Positions 55,020 through 64,000 of a stretch of DNA of 64,000 nucleotides are shown one piece after another. The stretch lies in assembly GCF_947498015.1 (NCBI RefSeq), contig NZ_CANMIR010000007.1, positions 1 to 64,000 on the forward strand, written 5' to 3'. How positions within the stretch are numbered: position 1 is the first letter of the stretch; the number at the start of each line of letters is the position of its first letter. A program made the translations under genes and the position numbers. This DNA comes from an uncultured Neptuniibacter sp. GTDB lineage: Bacteria > Pseudomonadota > Gammaproteobacteria > Pseudomonadales > Balneatricaceae. Below the pieces are notes generated by a model that searched no databases, was not told the origin of the DNA, and saw nothing but the letters and a program-made list of their open reading frames with translations.

Positions 55020-56827
55020 TCAGAGGGCTCCTGTTTATGATCGGTAATAGTTTGGGTTATTGGTTCTGCCTGATTATCAATTTCACTGAACTGCATTTTG
55101 TAAAGAGCGGCATAGGCCCCCTCTTTTTTTAACAACTCAGCATGCCTGCCCTGTTCCACAATACGTCCCTGATCCATGACGACTATTTTATCCGCTGCTT
55201 CTATCGTAGATAGCCGATGTGCAATAGCAATGGTCGTTCGACCATGCATCACATTTTCCATAGCCTCCTGAATGTGGCGCTCTGACTCAGTATCAAGTGC
55301 AGAGGTCGCTTCATCGAGAATAAGAACAGGTGAATTTTTCAAAATAGCACGAGCAATAGCAATGCGTTGCCGCTGCCCTCCAGACAGTTTTGTGCCCTTT
55401 TCCCCGACTTCAGTATCTAAGCCGTTTGGAAGCCGGGAGGCGAACTCCATGACATGCGCGGCTTCCGCCGCTGCCAGAACATCTTCATCTGAGCTATCCT
55501 CCATCGCACCATAAGCAATATTATCCCGGATGGTTCCTGCAAACAGAACAACATTCTGAGTCACTATCGCAATCTGTTGGCGTAAAAAATCAAGTGGATA
55601 ATCCGACAGAGGATAGCCATCTAAGAGCACCTCCCCTTCAGTTGGCTCATAGAAGCGCGGTAGTAAATTGGCTAATGTAGACTTACCACTGCCTGACTTA
55701 CCCACAAGCGCAACCGTCTGCCCCGCATTGATCTCTAGCTCAAAACCTGAGATCACCTTTTTCCCGGGCGCATACGCAAAATCCAGTCCCGTAAAGCTGA
55801 TCCTACCAACTACATTATCAGGGCATCGGCTGCCCTGATCTTTTTCAACAGGCTGATCAATCAACTCAAAAATACTTTGGGCAGCAGCTATACCTCGTTG
55901 AATAGCGCTGTTTACCTCTGTTAGCGAACGCAAAGGCTTAGCAATCAAGCCTGCTGCTGTAATAAAAGCAATAAACTCTCCCGCTCCCATCCCTGTATTC
56001 AAAAGCGGATGCAGTGACAAGAAAATCAACAATGCCAATGCACTGGAAACTATCAGTTGGACAAAAGGTGTATTCAGAGACTCCGTCACCACCATTTTCA
56101 GGCTCTGTCGAAGATTTTGCATACTTGCAGCCAAAAATCTTCTCTTTTCAATCTCAAGTCCACCAAATGTACGTACCACCTGAAACCCCTGGATATTTTC
56201 AGAGGCAACATGTGTGACCTCACCCATGGAATCCTGAATTCTATGGCCTAACCGACGAAAACGTTTTGATGCCACCAACACCACCAACGCAATGAAAGGG
56301 CTCACCGCGACAAACACCAGCGTCAATTTCCAATTCAGAATCAATAGATAGATCAGCAATCCAATAACGGTAGCCCCCTCCCGAACGGCTATTTTCAACG
56401 ATTCCGTGGCTGCGCTTGTGACCTGTTCAACGTTGTAAGACAGCTTTGACAGAATATGGCCTGAAGAGTGTTCGTGGAAATACTGGACTGGAAGAACTAA
56501 TAAGCGGTCAAACATGACCAGCCTTAACTGATGGACCACGTTCCTCGCCACATAAGCCATGAAATAGTTCCCTGCGAACATCCCGATACCTCGGGCCAAC
56601 GCGATACAAATCAGTGCTAATGGACCATAGATATAGGCATCCTCTTTCGACTCCCCTATGGCATCCACAAGGTATTCCATCAATGCGGCAAAGGCAGTTT
56701 GTGTACCGGCATATATGATGAAGCCGATAATCCCGATAATAAATGCGATCCAATAAGGGCGAACATATGTCAATAAACGAAGATAGATTTTCATCCCTTC
56801 GCCTGGTGCTTTCATCGGTTCATTCAT
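55016..56827 (-). CDS. msbA: Lipid A flippase MsbA (ABC transporter)
   Basis: Half-size ABC exporter, 603 residues: six helices in about residues 20-320, then the ATPase with Walker A GKSGSGKST, Q-loop VTQNVVLFAGTI, signature LSGGQRQRIAIARAIL, Walker B LILDEATSALD and H-loop AHRLSTI. It flips core-lipid A across the inner membrane. First gene of an msbA-hldE unit; divergent from the acyltransferase lpxL-like gene. Confidence 0.95.
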   Translation of the reverse strand: MNEPMKAPGEGMKIYLRLLTYVRPYWIAFIIGIIGFIIYAGTQTAFAALMEYLVDAIGESKEDAYIYGPLALICIALARGIGMFAGNYFMAYVARNVVHQLRLVMFDRLLVLPVQYFHEHSSGHILSKLSYNVEQVTSAATESLKIAVREGATVIGLLIYLLILNWKLTLVFVAVSPFIALVVLVASKRFRRLGHRIQDSMGEVTHVASENIQGFQVVRTFGGLEIEKRRFLAASMQNLRQSLKMVVTESLNTPFVQLIVSSALALLIFLSLHPLLNTGMGAGEFIAFITAAGLIAKPLRSLTEVNSAIQRGIAAAQSIFELIDQPVEKDQGSRCPDNVVGRISFTGLDFAYAPGKKVISGFELEINAGQTVALVGKSGSGKSTLANLLPRFYEPTEGEVLLDGYPLSDYPLDFLRQQIAIVTQNVVLFAGTIRDNIAYGAMEDSSDEDVLAAAEAAHVMEFASRLPNGLDTEVGEKGTKLSGGQRQRIAIARAILKNSPVLILDEATSALDTESERHIQEAMENVMHGRTTIAIAHRLSTIEAADKIVVMDQGRIVEQGRHAELLKKEGAYAALYKMQFSEIDNQAEPITQTITDHKQEPSE

Positions 56828-56924
56828 TGATATTCAACTTACCCATTCAGATTCAGGTGCCTATTGTACCCTCCCAACAGCCAACCCCCAACAGCGATCT
56901 CTGGTTACCTCACCAGCGGATGGG

Positions 56925-56930
56925 TATAAT
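56925..56930 (+). promoter_or_regulatory. Candidate promoter of the lipid A acyltransferase gene
   Basis: TATAAT at 56925-56930 with a weak TGGTTA 17 bp upstream. Transcription from it would begin about 56937, which excludes the in-frame TTG at 56930 as start and supports the GTG at 56960. Confidence 0.5.
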
Positions 56931-56959
56931 TGCTCCGATTTACTAATGGATCATTTTTT

Positions 56960-57871
56960 GTGGCAAAACTTACTCAATTTACTGCTCCCCGTTACTGGCT
57001 GACCTGGCTGGGCATCGCTCTGCTACGCCTGATCGCATTTTTGCCATTTAAGCCAGGGTTAGCACTAGGCAGGTTTATCGGGATATCTCTCTACCACCTG
57101 CTACCCAAACGACGATATATTGCCGAAGTCAACACCACTCTGTGCTTCCCAGAACTGAATAAAGATCAGCAAAAGCAGTTTGTTAAGAAAGTTTTTGCCG
57201 ACAACGGTATCGGTGTTGTCGAAACCGCGTGGGCTTTTTGGAGTAACAAGAAATCCCTTCTCAACAAGACAACATATGTTGATTTGAAGCTGATTGATCA
57301 GGCGCTGGAGCAAGGAAAAGGTTTAATTCTATTAGGTGGGCACTACTCAACCCTTGATCTGGGCGGTGCGCTGTTCAGCCTAAAAGGCTATCCTCTGGTC
57401 AGCATGTACCGGCGACACAACAACCCACTGATGGAAGAGATTATATGTCGGGGTCGGTCAAGCTGGAGTGACCCGATAGAGCGAAAGCAACTCCGTCAGA
57501 TCGTCAGAAAACTACGTAACAATCACATTGTCTGGTATGGCCCTGATCAGGACTTTGGTCGTAAGAATGCTGTCTTTGTACCTTTCTTTAAGCAAACCGC
57601 TGCAACAATCACCGCCACCAGCAAAATGGTTCGCCTGAATGACTCTCCCATCCTATGTTTGAGACAGCGACGGAATGATGATGACTCCGGTTACACCATC
57701 TCAGTGGCTCCAATAGAAGGCTTTCCGAGTGGCGATGAAACTGAGGATGCCCGACTGATGAATTTAGCTATAGAGCAGGCTGTACGCCAGGCACCTTCGC
57801 AATATATGTGGGTTCACAGACGATTTAAAACCCAGCCTGACCAGCAACTCAATCCCTATCAGCAACGCTGA
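56960..57871 (+). CDS. Lipid A biosynthesis acyltransferase (LpxL/LpxM family)
   Basis: A 303-residue lysophospholipid-acyltransferase-type enzyme with one N-terminal helix (about residues 15-33) and the catalytic HYSTLD (HX4D-type, in LLGGHYSTLDLGGAL), MYRRHNNPLMEE, WYGPDQDFGRKNAVFVPFF. It adds a secondary acyl chain to Kdo2-lipid IVA; laurate, myristate or other chain is not decided. GTG start (VAKLTQFTAPRYW). It begins the plus-strand LPS core run. Confidence 0.9.
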   Translation: MAKLTQFTAPRYWLTWLGIALLRLIAFLPFKPGLALGRFIGISLYHLLPKRRYIAEVNTTLCFPELNKDQQKQFVKKVFADNGIGVVETAWAFWSNKKSLLNKTTYVDLKLIDQALEQGKGLILLGGHYSTLDLGGALFSLKGYPLVSMYRRHNNPLMEEIICRGRSSWSDPIERKQLRQIVRKLRNNHIVWYGPDQDFGRKNAVFVPFFKQTAATITATSKMVRLNDSPILCLRQRRNDDDSGYTISVAPIEGFPSGDETEDARLMNLAIEQAVRQAPSQYMWVHRRFKTQPDQQLNPYQQR

Positions 57872-57890
57872 AATAGAGTAGGAACTCCCC

Positions 57891-58664
57891 ATGCCATTTA
57901 AGATTGTTCTAGCTAATCGTTTGCTGAAAATAACGGGAGCACTGATAAAAATGTTCTCTTTCCTGTTTCATTTCTTATTTCCAAATAAACGATTCACGAT
58001 CCCTAAATACAGTGCCCCATTAGTCAAAGCAAAAACGAATTCAAAAATACCGAAAACGATCTGGCAAACCAATTTTACTAACCGTGTGAGCCTGCCGGTT
58101 TACTGTAACTACCTGTTCAATCGGCTCATCTCTCCAGATTTTGAATACCGATACGTGAGCACTGAAGAGCGAGTAGAGTTCATTAAAGAACACTCTTCTG
58201 ATGAGATTTTTGAGGCTTACTCCAAACTGACTGACGGTGCTGCCCAGGCAGACATGTGGCGAATGCTGACCCTCAACCACTACGGTGGGGTCTATATGGA
58301 TATCGACGCTCACGCTGTCTGGCCCATCTCTAAGATGATTGATGATAGTGATAGTGAACTGTTTTTAATGAACAAAGAGCACTATACAAATTACTTTATT
58401 GCCAGTTGCAAAGAGAATGCTGTCTTAAAGAAAACAATCGATCTGATTGTTCACAATATCCAGAATAGAAAAATTGGCCGTGGAGTCTACGATCTCACTG
58501 GGCCGGCGGTATTCAATCTTGCTATTGGAGAGATCCCGGTTAAACACCGCTTTTATAAAATCACCTGCATCCAGGGAAGCTTCACCAATGAACACTTTCA
58601 ATACATAGATAAGCCCAGAGGAAAGTGGACACACGCAAAAAAGGAAGACCTTCTCAAAGATTGA
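57891..58664 (+). CDS. GT32-family glycosyltransferase
   Basis: A 257-residue enzyme of the DXD-sugar (OCH1-like, GT32) family. PKTIWQTNFT, the LTDGAAQADMWRMLTLNHYGGVYMDIDAHAV block with DXD (DID) and the later LTGPAVFNLA are clear. A short hydrophobic N-terminus (about residues 17-33) may anchor it. It transfers a hexose or hexosamine to the LPS core or another surface glycan; donor and acceptor unknown. It follows the acyltransferase by 19 bp. Confidence 0.85.
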   Translation: MPFKIVLANRLLKITGALIKMFSFLFHFLFPNKRFTIPKYSAPLVKAKTNSKIPKTIWQTNFTNRVSLPVYCNYLFNRLISPDFEYRYVSTEERVEFIKEHSSDEIFEAYSKLTDGAAQADMWRMLTLNHYGGVYMDIDAHAVWPISKMIDDSDSELFLMNKEHYTNYFIASCKENAVLKKTIDLIVHNIQNRKIGRGVYDLTGPAVFNLAIGEIPVKHRFYKITCIQGSFTNEHFQYIDKPRGKWTHAKKEDLLKD

Positions 58665-58748
58665 GTCAATGTTCTGAAAAGCTAAAAACCCCTTATATCA
58701 GATCAGTTAATACGCAAGAAACACGCATAACCTAAAGAGTGATGACAG

Positions 58749-59843
58749 ATGAACAAACGTATTATGCAACTTTGCTTATCCCCCAATCTGGGGGGATTAG
58801 AGCTATACATGCACCGTCTGTCGATGTTCCTTCGCCCCCGGATCGTCACTCACATAACCATTGCGGAGCAAAGTAGGCTACTCACAAAGTTCACTGAAGA
58901 TCAGCAACGCCTTGTTCTACGAAGATCCTCATGGAAAAACATTTTCCATAACGCCAGAGCTCTGGCCCGGTATATCGATGACAATAAAATAGACTGCCTG
59001 CATATGCATTGGACTAAAGACCTTCCTCTTTGTGTCTTCGCAATAAAGCTCAGTCAGAGACAGCCCAAGCTGATACAGAGCCGTCATATGAATATGACGC
59101 GGTTCAAAAGTGACTTTTATCACCGTTACCTTTATAAAAAGGTCGACTTAATGATCGCCGTCACTCAGCAAGTAAAACAGCAGATCACGCATTTTGTGCC
59201 TAAAGATATCTGTCCTACAGTCAAAGTTTCATATATTGGCGCGGCTCCTTACCAACCCATCTCTTCGCAAACTTATATAGCGCTTCGCCAACAATATAAT
59301 CTCGGAGACAACTTCGTCATTGCGTTGGCTGGGCGCATTGAACCCGCTAAAGGCCAGGCTATTCTGATCGAGGCGCTACAAAAGCTGGATAAATGTAATA
59401 TCAAGCTACTCCTCATTGGCGATGCGATGGAAGCCGATTACCTCGCTCAGCTCAAAGCGGATATTGCAGAATCACAGCTGACAGATGATATTGTGTTTAC
59501 AGGTTTTGCGGATAATGTGCAGGATCTGATGGCGATCAGCGACTGTGTCGTTCTAGCTACAGACAAAGAAACCTTTGGAATGGTTATTATCGAAGCGATG
59601 CATACAGGTACAGCTGTGATTGCCAGCAATAGCGGTGGCCCACTGGAGATAATTGAGGACAAGAAAGATGGCCTACTATTTGAGAGTGGAGACCCTGACA
59701 ACCTCGCCGAAAAGCTAACTTATTATATTGATAACCCTGAGTCACAAAAACAGATCGCACACTCAGGCAAAGAGACCGCAAAGCATAGGTTTGACCAAGA
59801 TAAGCAGTTTAAAGAGATAGAAAACATTCTCACAAACGCTTAG
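58749..59843 (+). CDS. GT4-family glycosyltransferase
   Basis: A 364-residue GT-B fold enzyme: N-terminal SPNLGGLELYMHRLS, then the GT4 donor domain ALAGRIEPAKGQAILIEAL, FTGFADNVQDLMAISDCVVLATDKETFGMVIIEAMHTGTAVIASNSGGPLEII with the EX7E motif. Probably a LPS core glucosyl- or similar transferase (WaaG-like neighbourhood). It precedes waaL by 28 bp. Confidence 0.88.
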   Translation: MNKRIMQLCLSPNLGGLELYMHRLSMFLRPRIVTHITIAEQSRLLTKFTEDQQRLVLRRSSWKNIFHNARALARYIDDNKIDCLHMHWTKDLPLCVFAIKLSQRQPKLIQSRHMNMTRFKSDFYHRYLYKKVDLMIAVTQQVKQQITHFVPKDICPTVKVSYIGAAPYQPISSQTYIALRQQYNLGDNFVIALAGRIEPAKGQAILIEALQKLDKCNIKLLLIGDAMEADYLAQLKADIAESQLTDDIVFTGFADNVQDLMAISDCVVLATDKETFGMVIIEAMHTGTAVIASNSGGPLEIIEDKKDGLLFESGDPDNLAEKLTYYIDNPESQKQIAHSGKETAKHRFDQDKQFKEIENILTNA

Positions 59844-59871
59844 AAGCACACTAAAGAAAGAGATTTAAAGT

Positions 59872-61143
59872 TTGTCTTTTAAAATTACAGAATTTAACAG
59901 CATTCTCTATACCAGGGCTTATCTAAGCCTCATCGTCGGCTGCTTCATCATTTTCTCAGTTACATTTCATAAAAGTTATAGCCTATTTGCCGGCTTACTA
60001 GTGCTCTCCTACTTAAGTTTCTTAAGCCCAAGCATACGTAAACAGATCAGTTTAAGCCGTACAGAGAAAGCGCTAATCTTAGTTATGCTGATGTACATAG
60101 CATCCTTTTTTATTGAACTCTTCCTATTTGATTCAGGGCCTCGCATCCTCGATAAGCCCGCCAAAGTACTATTATTAATCCCTCTCATCTTTCTGCTCAA
60201 TGCGGTGAAGATTAACCATAAGCTGATTATCTCCTCCTTCATAATCAGCTCATTCGCTTTGTTCTGCGTAGCCATCTATGAGAAATACACTCTCGGTGCA
60301 GCCAGAGTCGGAAATTCCATCAATGCGATCCAGTTTGGCGCTATCTCGATTGCGATAGCTGCCGCTGCGTTAGCACTAACTGCTTCAGTCCCGCATCAAT
60401 CACTTAAACAGAAGCTGCTGTTGATCACACTCACTCTTTTGTCATGCGGAGGGCTCGTAGCGGGGATTTTCACACAAAGCAGAGGAAGTATCATCGCAAT
60501 CCCAATTATCTTTATCTTATTATCAGTTCTATACCTTAAACGGGAAAACAGTCACAAAATTAAAGCTGCATTAATCTTCCTGCTTTTAATAGCTGTTACC
60601 GGCATATCAATGAACAACAGTTCAACCATGGCAAGGTTCGAACACTCCTATAAGAATGCCATCTCTTTTTACGAGGGCCGTAAAACAGATACCTCATCTG
60701 GCATACGCCTAGGTCTTTGGCAGGCAAGTATAGAAGCAGGTCTACAATCACCGATTACTGGCGTAGGTTATGAAGGGTATGTTAGATATAAAAACGAGCA
60801 AGTGAAAAGTGGCAGGTTCGGTAAAGAGCTTCTTCGTTTTGATGATGCTCACAACACCTATGTTTATTCCTTTGCTCGTCGGGGCCTGATCGGGCTTGTC
60901 ACAGCCATTACCTTTCTCGGTTTCCCAATCTATCTTGGATTACAGGCCTGGCGAAAAGAGGATCACTCAATCGCGCCCTATGCAGCAGCGCTGACCGCTT
61001 TCGGGAGCGTTTTCGTTATTGCGAACCTCTCTCAGGAAGTTATTCTTCTGAACACAGGAATCATAATGTATACGGGACTGCTGGTGATCCTAACCAGCCT
61101 GCTCCATGAAAGAATGAGCGCGATAAAAAGTCCACCGGACTAA
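59872..61143 (+). CDS. waaL: O-antigen ligase WaaL family protein
   Basis: A 423-residue protein with about 12 helices and a periplasmic loop between about residues 250 and 330. FDDAHNTYVYSFARRGLIGLV near residue 327 is the ligase motif with the catalytic His; GIFTQSRGSIIAIPIIF carries the conserved Arg. It would join undecaprenyl-linked polymer to core-lipid A in the periplasm. The start is a TTG with AAAGAGA upstream. A related polymer-polymerase cannot be excluded because Wzy and WaaL share the fold. Confidence 0.82.
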   Translation: MSFKITEFNSILYTRAYLSLIVGCFIIFSVTFHKSYSLFAGLLVLSYLSFLSPSIRKQISLSRTEKALILVMLMYIASFFIELFLFDSGPRILDKPAKVLLLIPLIFLLNAVKINHKLIISSFIISSFALFCVAIYEKYTLGAARVGNSINAIQFGAISIAIAAAALALTASVPHQSLKQKLLLITLTLLSCGGLVAGIFTQSRGSIIAIPIIFILLSVLYLKRENSHKIKAALIFLLLIAVTGISMNNSSTMARFEHSYKNAISFYEGRKTDTSSGIRLGLWQASIEAGLQSPITGVGYEGYVRYKNEQVKSGRFGKELLRFDDAHNTYVYSFARRGLIGLVTAITFLGFPIYLGLQAWRKEDHSIAPYAAALTAFGSVFVIANLSQEVILLNTGIIMYTGLLVILTSLLHERMSAIKSPPD

Positions 61144-61153
61144 TTTACAAAAC

Positions 61154-62458
61154 TTACCTTTCAACCAGATAAATAGGGCTATCAGAGATCATTATTTTGT
61201 TGCCAATCTCATGACCTGTTTTATCTATTATTTTTCGATTATCAAGGCTCAATTGATATCTTTCAGCATAAGTTTGAAGTGACTCCTCTTTACCATTACA
61301 CCATAAGACAACAATGTTTTTACTATTCTGACAATCCAGATGGTAGACATTGCCATGCTCCAGATAAGCTTGCACTTCAACGTCCCCCAATAATTCCAGC
61401 ATTGTCCGATAAACATAAAAGGCTTCACGCTTTCGAAGCCCTTCCCGGCTATCTACCAGGCCATAGCCGTTAGCAATCAACTGGTGCCAATAAACAGCTT
61501 CAACCCGACAAGAAGCGATGGCCTGGAGATAGTACCTAAGCATGTAATTCGCGTACTCAAATTCACTGACACATTCGGTTTCACTTGTCGGTGCCCAGGG
61601 CGCTGTGTTCTCAAGTGGCCAGTTGGTCTCAGTGAGTAACAAGCGATCAGATGATTTAGGACTAAGCCGAATGATGCTATGTAGGAAACCTATCTTGTTA
61701 TATGTATCGAAGAGATATAGCTGTGTATTTTCCGGTGCACCTCTTCTGTCCACATATAACAAAGCTGCGACCATATCAAAGCGAACGGGAAACAGGTTAA
61801 ACAGCGCTCTGAGGACATAAGGGTACTCAAAATCAATCACAGAGGGTCCCAGCAAGCTTAGTCCAGAAAAATGATGATCTCTGACGCTTTGAGCAACTTT
61901 GAAGAATCGCAGATACTCATCAACAGAGAAGAATCCCCACTTGGAGCGATTGATGGTCGTACCGATCTGGAATTTTTGAACAAAAGGAAAGAACGCTTCA
62001 AACACACGCTGTATATCTACCCTTAATCGCTCCGAATCTTCGATATGCTCACGACTCTGTACCACCACCAAGAGCACCTCTTTCCCCTTAAACCCTTTGA
62101 GGAACTGACAATACTCTTCAAGTCGATGCATATCAGCCAAAAAAAACCTGACCTGAATACTGTTACAGCCCAGCTCCTCCACAAGCTCATATTGGGCTTC
62201 CCCTTTATCCAGATTTACGCATAAAGAGAAAAAAGACTTACTGCACGCACGTACTTTCTTGCGATTCAAAAGCCACGCGAGCAATGCGATTGGGAAGATG
62301 ATGCAGGATGTTAAAAAAGTCAGAAAATGAGCTTTAACATGCTGGCGCTTCATACTTGTTTTATACCTTCGATCCCTGATGATCGAAGGTTGATCGGAGT
62401 ACTCATCCCATGGATGCTTCTCTCCAATCACAAATTTATTGATCTTTTGTTTTGCCAC
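61154..62458 (-). CDS. Membrane-anchored protein with glycoside-hydrolase-like barrel
   Basis: A 434-residue protein with one membrane segment (about residues 45-64), a basic cytoplasmic N-terminus and a periplasmic domain. VNLDKGEAQYELVEELGCNSIQVRF, VQKFQIGTTINRSKWG, LLLTETNWPLENTAPWAP and AVYWHQLIANGYGLVD follow the strand order of a clan-A glycoside hydrolase barrel. At strand 4 the usual Asn-Glu is TTIN (167-170), so the acid/base seems missing, while a Glu (277) sits at strand 7. Substrate and even activity are unknown. It is co-directional with the GT9 gene in the LPS locus. Confidence 0.6.
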   Translation of the reverse strand: MAKQKINKFVIGEKHPWDEYSDQPSIIRDRRYKTSMKRQHVKAHFLTFLTSCIIFPIALLAWLLNRKKVRACSKSFFSLCVNLDKGEAQYELVEELGCNSIQVRFFLADMHRLEEYCQFLKGFKGKEVLLVVVQSREHIEDSERLRVDIQRVFEAFFPFVQKFQIGTTINRSKWGFFSVDEYLRFFKVAQSVRDHHFSGLSLLGPSVIDFEYPYVLRALFNLFPVRFDMVAALLYVDRRGAPENTQLYLFDTYNKIGFLHSIIRLSPKSSDRLLLTETNWPLENTAPWAPTSETECVSEFEYANYMLRYYLQAIASCRVEAVYWHQLIANGYGLVDSREGLRKREAFYVYRTMLELLGDVEVQAYLEHGNVYHLDCQNSKNIVVLWCNGKEESLQTYAERYQLSLDNRKIIDKTGHEIGNKIMISDSPIYLVER

Positions 62459-62485
62459 TATTGTTTCTAGCCTTGCACAATATGC

Positions 62486-63472
62486 TTAAAGAGCTGCAAC
62501 CAAGTCGAGTAATCTGGCTTCAATGTCATCATATTTTTTCTGAGGATACCCCTCAGATAGAGAAAGATTATTCTGATATTCACTCTGATTTACAGAGGCC
62601 CAGCGTGCAGGTGACGCCACTCTAACTTCACCAAAGAAAGACAAAGTTCGGATATTCATTCCTGCTGCCAGATGCATAGTGCCCGTAGATGTACTGACAA
62701 AAATAGAGAAACCACTCAGTAGTAGAGCAAAATCATAAATACTCCCTACAGATTGATAGATAACCACTTGCTCACCCAGTCTCTCCTCGACCCCCGATAC
62801 AAGCTCTCTATCATCTGGCCCAAAGGTAAATACGACCTGACACCCCCCTCTCTCTATCAGAGCTTTCGCCAGGCGAACATAGTGTTCCAGGGTGAGATTA
62901 CCATCCGTACTCCCCCCGCTTCCGGGATGCAACCCAATGATTGGAAGCCCCATATCCAGATCATTTTTATTACAAAAATCCCGTACTGCAGCATCACATT
63001 TTCGTGGGTCAAAGTTAAACAGAGGAAAGCTGATCTGAGGATTATCGATCCGTTCATCCAACGCTTTTAATAGATCAAGGTTATATTGGTACTCTGTTTT
63101 TTCGACTCGACTACGTCGCTGTTTAATCCTGCAATTAAACCAGATTTGAGCAACCTTTGTGGCAGGTGCAATCCGCTTTGGAATACCTGCCCTCCAGAGC
63201 AAGAAGCCCAACTGATTATCGATATAGGCTGAAATACTGACACTACAGTTGGCTTTTTTTATAGCTCTTAACGTAGCGGACATATCATTTGGATCATACT
63301 CAATGACCTCGTCGATATAATCCAGTTCACGCGCAAGACTGACATTAACCTTAGCAACCAGAGCAACAAGTTTAAGGTCAGGTCTGGCCGCTTTAAGGCA
63401 CTGAAACATAGGCAAAGCCACAACAAAATCGCCAATCTTGTCATGTCTGGTTATCAGTACACTAGTTGCCAT
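62486..63472 (-). CDS. GT9-family heptosyltransferase-like protein
   Basis: A 328-residue protein of the ADP-heptose:LPS heptosyltransferase family. RHDKIGDFVVALPMFQCLK, IGLHPGSGGSTDGNLTLEHYVRLAKAL and FVSTSTGTMHLAAGMNIRTLSFFG bind donor. It could be heptosyltransferase II, III or WaaQ-like. The ATG at 63472 is preferred, with GGGG six nt before it; it overlaps the end of the GT2 gene by 11 bp. Confidence 0.85.
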   Translation of the reverse strand: MATSVLITRHDKIGDFVVALPMFQCLKAARPDLKLVALVAKVNVSLARELDYIDEVIEYDPNDMSATLRAIKKANCSVSISAYIDNQLGFLLWRAGIPKRIAPATKVAQIWFNCRIKQRRSRVEKTEYQYNLDLLKALDERIDNPQISFPLFNFDPRKCDAAVRDFCNKNDLDMGLPIIGLHPGSGGSTDGNLTLEHYVRLAKALIERGGCQVVFTFGPDDRELVSGVEERLGEQVVIYQSVGSIYDFALLLSGFSIFVSTSTGTMHLAAGMNIRTLSFFGEVRVASPARWASVNQSEYQNNLSLSEGYPQKKYDDIEARLLDLVAAL

Positions 63473-64000
63473 TCCCGACCCCATTCTTAATCGTTTTATT
63501 CAGTTCATAAAGCTTCATGTACTTATAAAAATTTGTAGCCATATGGGAAAAAGCGATCACAAGGCCCGGCGAACCATCCATAAAACCGCGTTTAATAATA
63601 TAGGTTTTAAAGAAGGAGAAATTTGAACTTAAAAAAGCCTTTAAAGGTGAGGAACTCTTCAGGCCCTTATTCTCTTCGGCAAACAGAGAGGAATACTTAT
63701 CAAGCTTAATAATGAACTGAGAAATATTCTGATAGGGATAATGCTTTACTGCGCCCTGTAGCGGAATCACATCCATTCCATCGACAACCACATGCTCATG
63801 CACTTTGTTGCTGTTAAAGCCGGTCTTGGTACGGTTGTATAATCGAACAATAATATCTTTGCCCCAGCAGTGCTTAACTTCCCTGTCTTTGTAGAAGTTG
63901 CTGCGCAAGATAGAATAGACGCAATGATCGTCCAGCGATAACTCTTTCAATCCTTCGATAAACGTTTCTGACAGCACCTCATCGGCATCAAGCGACAGAA
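63462..64000 (-). CDS. GT2-family glycosyltransferase, C-terminal part (runs off the window)
   Basis: The reading frame is open to the window end at 64000 and its start lies beyond. The first visible residues LSLDADEVLS contain the metal-binding DADE motif of GT2 glycosyltransferases of the WaaE/KdtX type (beta-1,4-glucosyltransferase of the inner core). Following VKHCWGKDIIVRLYNRTKTGF...VHEHVVV fits that group. About 180 residues of the C-terminus are seen. It belongs to the LPS core locus with GT9. Confidence 0.82.
   Translation of the reverse strand, partial: LSLDADEVLSETFIEGLKELSLDDHCVYSILRSNFYKDREVKHCWGKDIIVRLYNRTKTGFNSNKVHEHVVVDGMDVIPLQGAVKHYPYQNISQFIIKLDKYSSLFAEENKGLKSSSPLKAFLSSNFSFFKTYIIKRGFMDGSPGLVIAFSHMATNFYKYMKLYELNKTIKNGVGNGN

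Noticed and set aside
1..64000. CRISPR arrays, transposases, tRNA genes, prophage
   Set aside because: No regularly spaced direct repeats, no transposase or integrase domains other than the chromosomal XerC, and no tRNA-like cloverleaf noticed by eye; a tRNA scan would settle the last point.

Overview
The window is chromosomal DNA of a gammaproteobacterium. Gene order across most of it matches what I recall of Pseudomonas and its relatives: gshB-tonB-yqgE-ruvX-pyrR-pyrB-pyrC', pilU/pilT, yggS-proC-yggT-yggU-metX-metW, rdgB-hemW, lptM-lysA-dapF-DUF484-xerC, and waaA-FAD oxidoreductase-AKR-hldE-msbA. Protein sequences and base composition look like a marine Oceanospirillales-type bacterium, but that placement is inference. 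There are no transposases, integrated phages, CRISPR arrays or tRNAs that I can see. This is mostly conserved core genome; the lipopolysaccharide (LPS) end is the more variable part.

Layout. 1-215: promoter and leader of a ribosomal RNA operon reading leftward, with the 16S gene predicted just outside the window. 331-9113: aa3/caa3-type cytochrome c oxidase on the minus strand (coxB, coxA, cox11, coxC, then surf1, a SCO-like protein, ctaA, ctaB), with one small membrane-protein gene (DUF2909) lying antisense in the middle and a 37-38 residue membrane ORF plus DUF2970 upstream. 9192-18543: mixed housekeeping and sensory genes (pssA, amidotransferase, ilvY-like, hydroxylase/thioesterase pair, PAS chemoreceptor, GFA, DUF1223, BI-1, nhaR-like, HNH nuclease). 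18552-20284: umuDC under a near-consensus LexA box. 20532-27896: central carbon metabolism (fba, pgk, epd, tkt) and metK.

28066-34707: rsmE, gshB, tonB, yqgE, ruvX and the pyrimidine genes pyrR-pyrB-pyrC', the last apparently a non-catalytic dihydroorotase. 34772-36992: twitching ATPases pilU and pilT. 37082-43766: yggS through hemW, including methionine genes metX-metW. 43784-48367: lptM-lysA-dapF-DUF484-xerC-HAD on the minus strand, divergent from cyaY. 48915-64000: LPS biosynthesis. gmhA and hldE make ADP-heptose, waaA adds Kdo, a late acyltransferase finishes lipid A, msbA flips it, and a cluster of glycosyltransferases (GT32, GT4, GT9, GT2) and a WaaL-type ligase builds the core and attaches polymer.

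No complete new system is obvious. The most interesting leads are the FAD-oxidoreductase/aldo-keto-reductase pair inside the LPS region with an apparently leaderless start, the interrupted cox operon with an antisense gene, a 434-residue membrane-anchored barrel-like protein that seems to lack one catalytic acid, a structured leader before coxB, and hairpins in front of yggT and metX.
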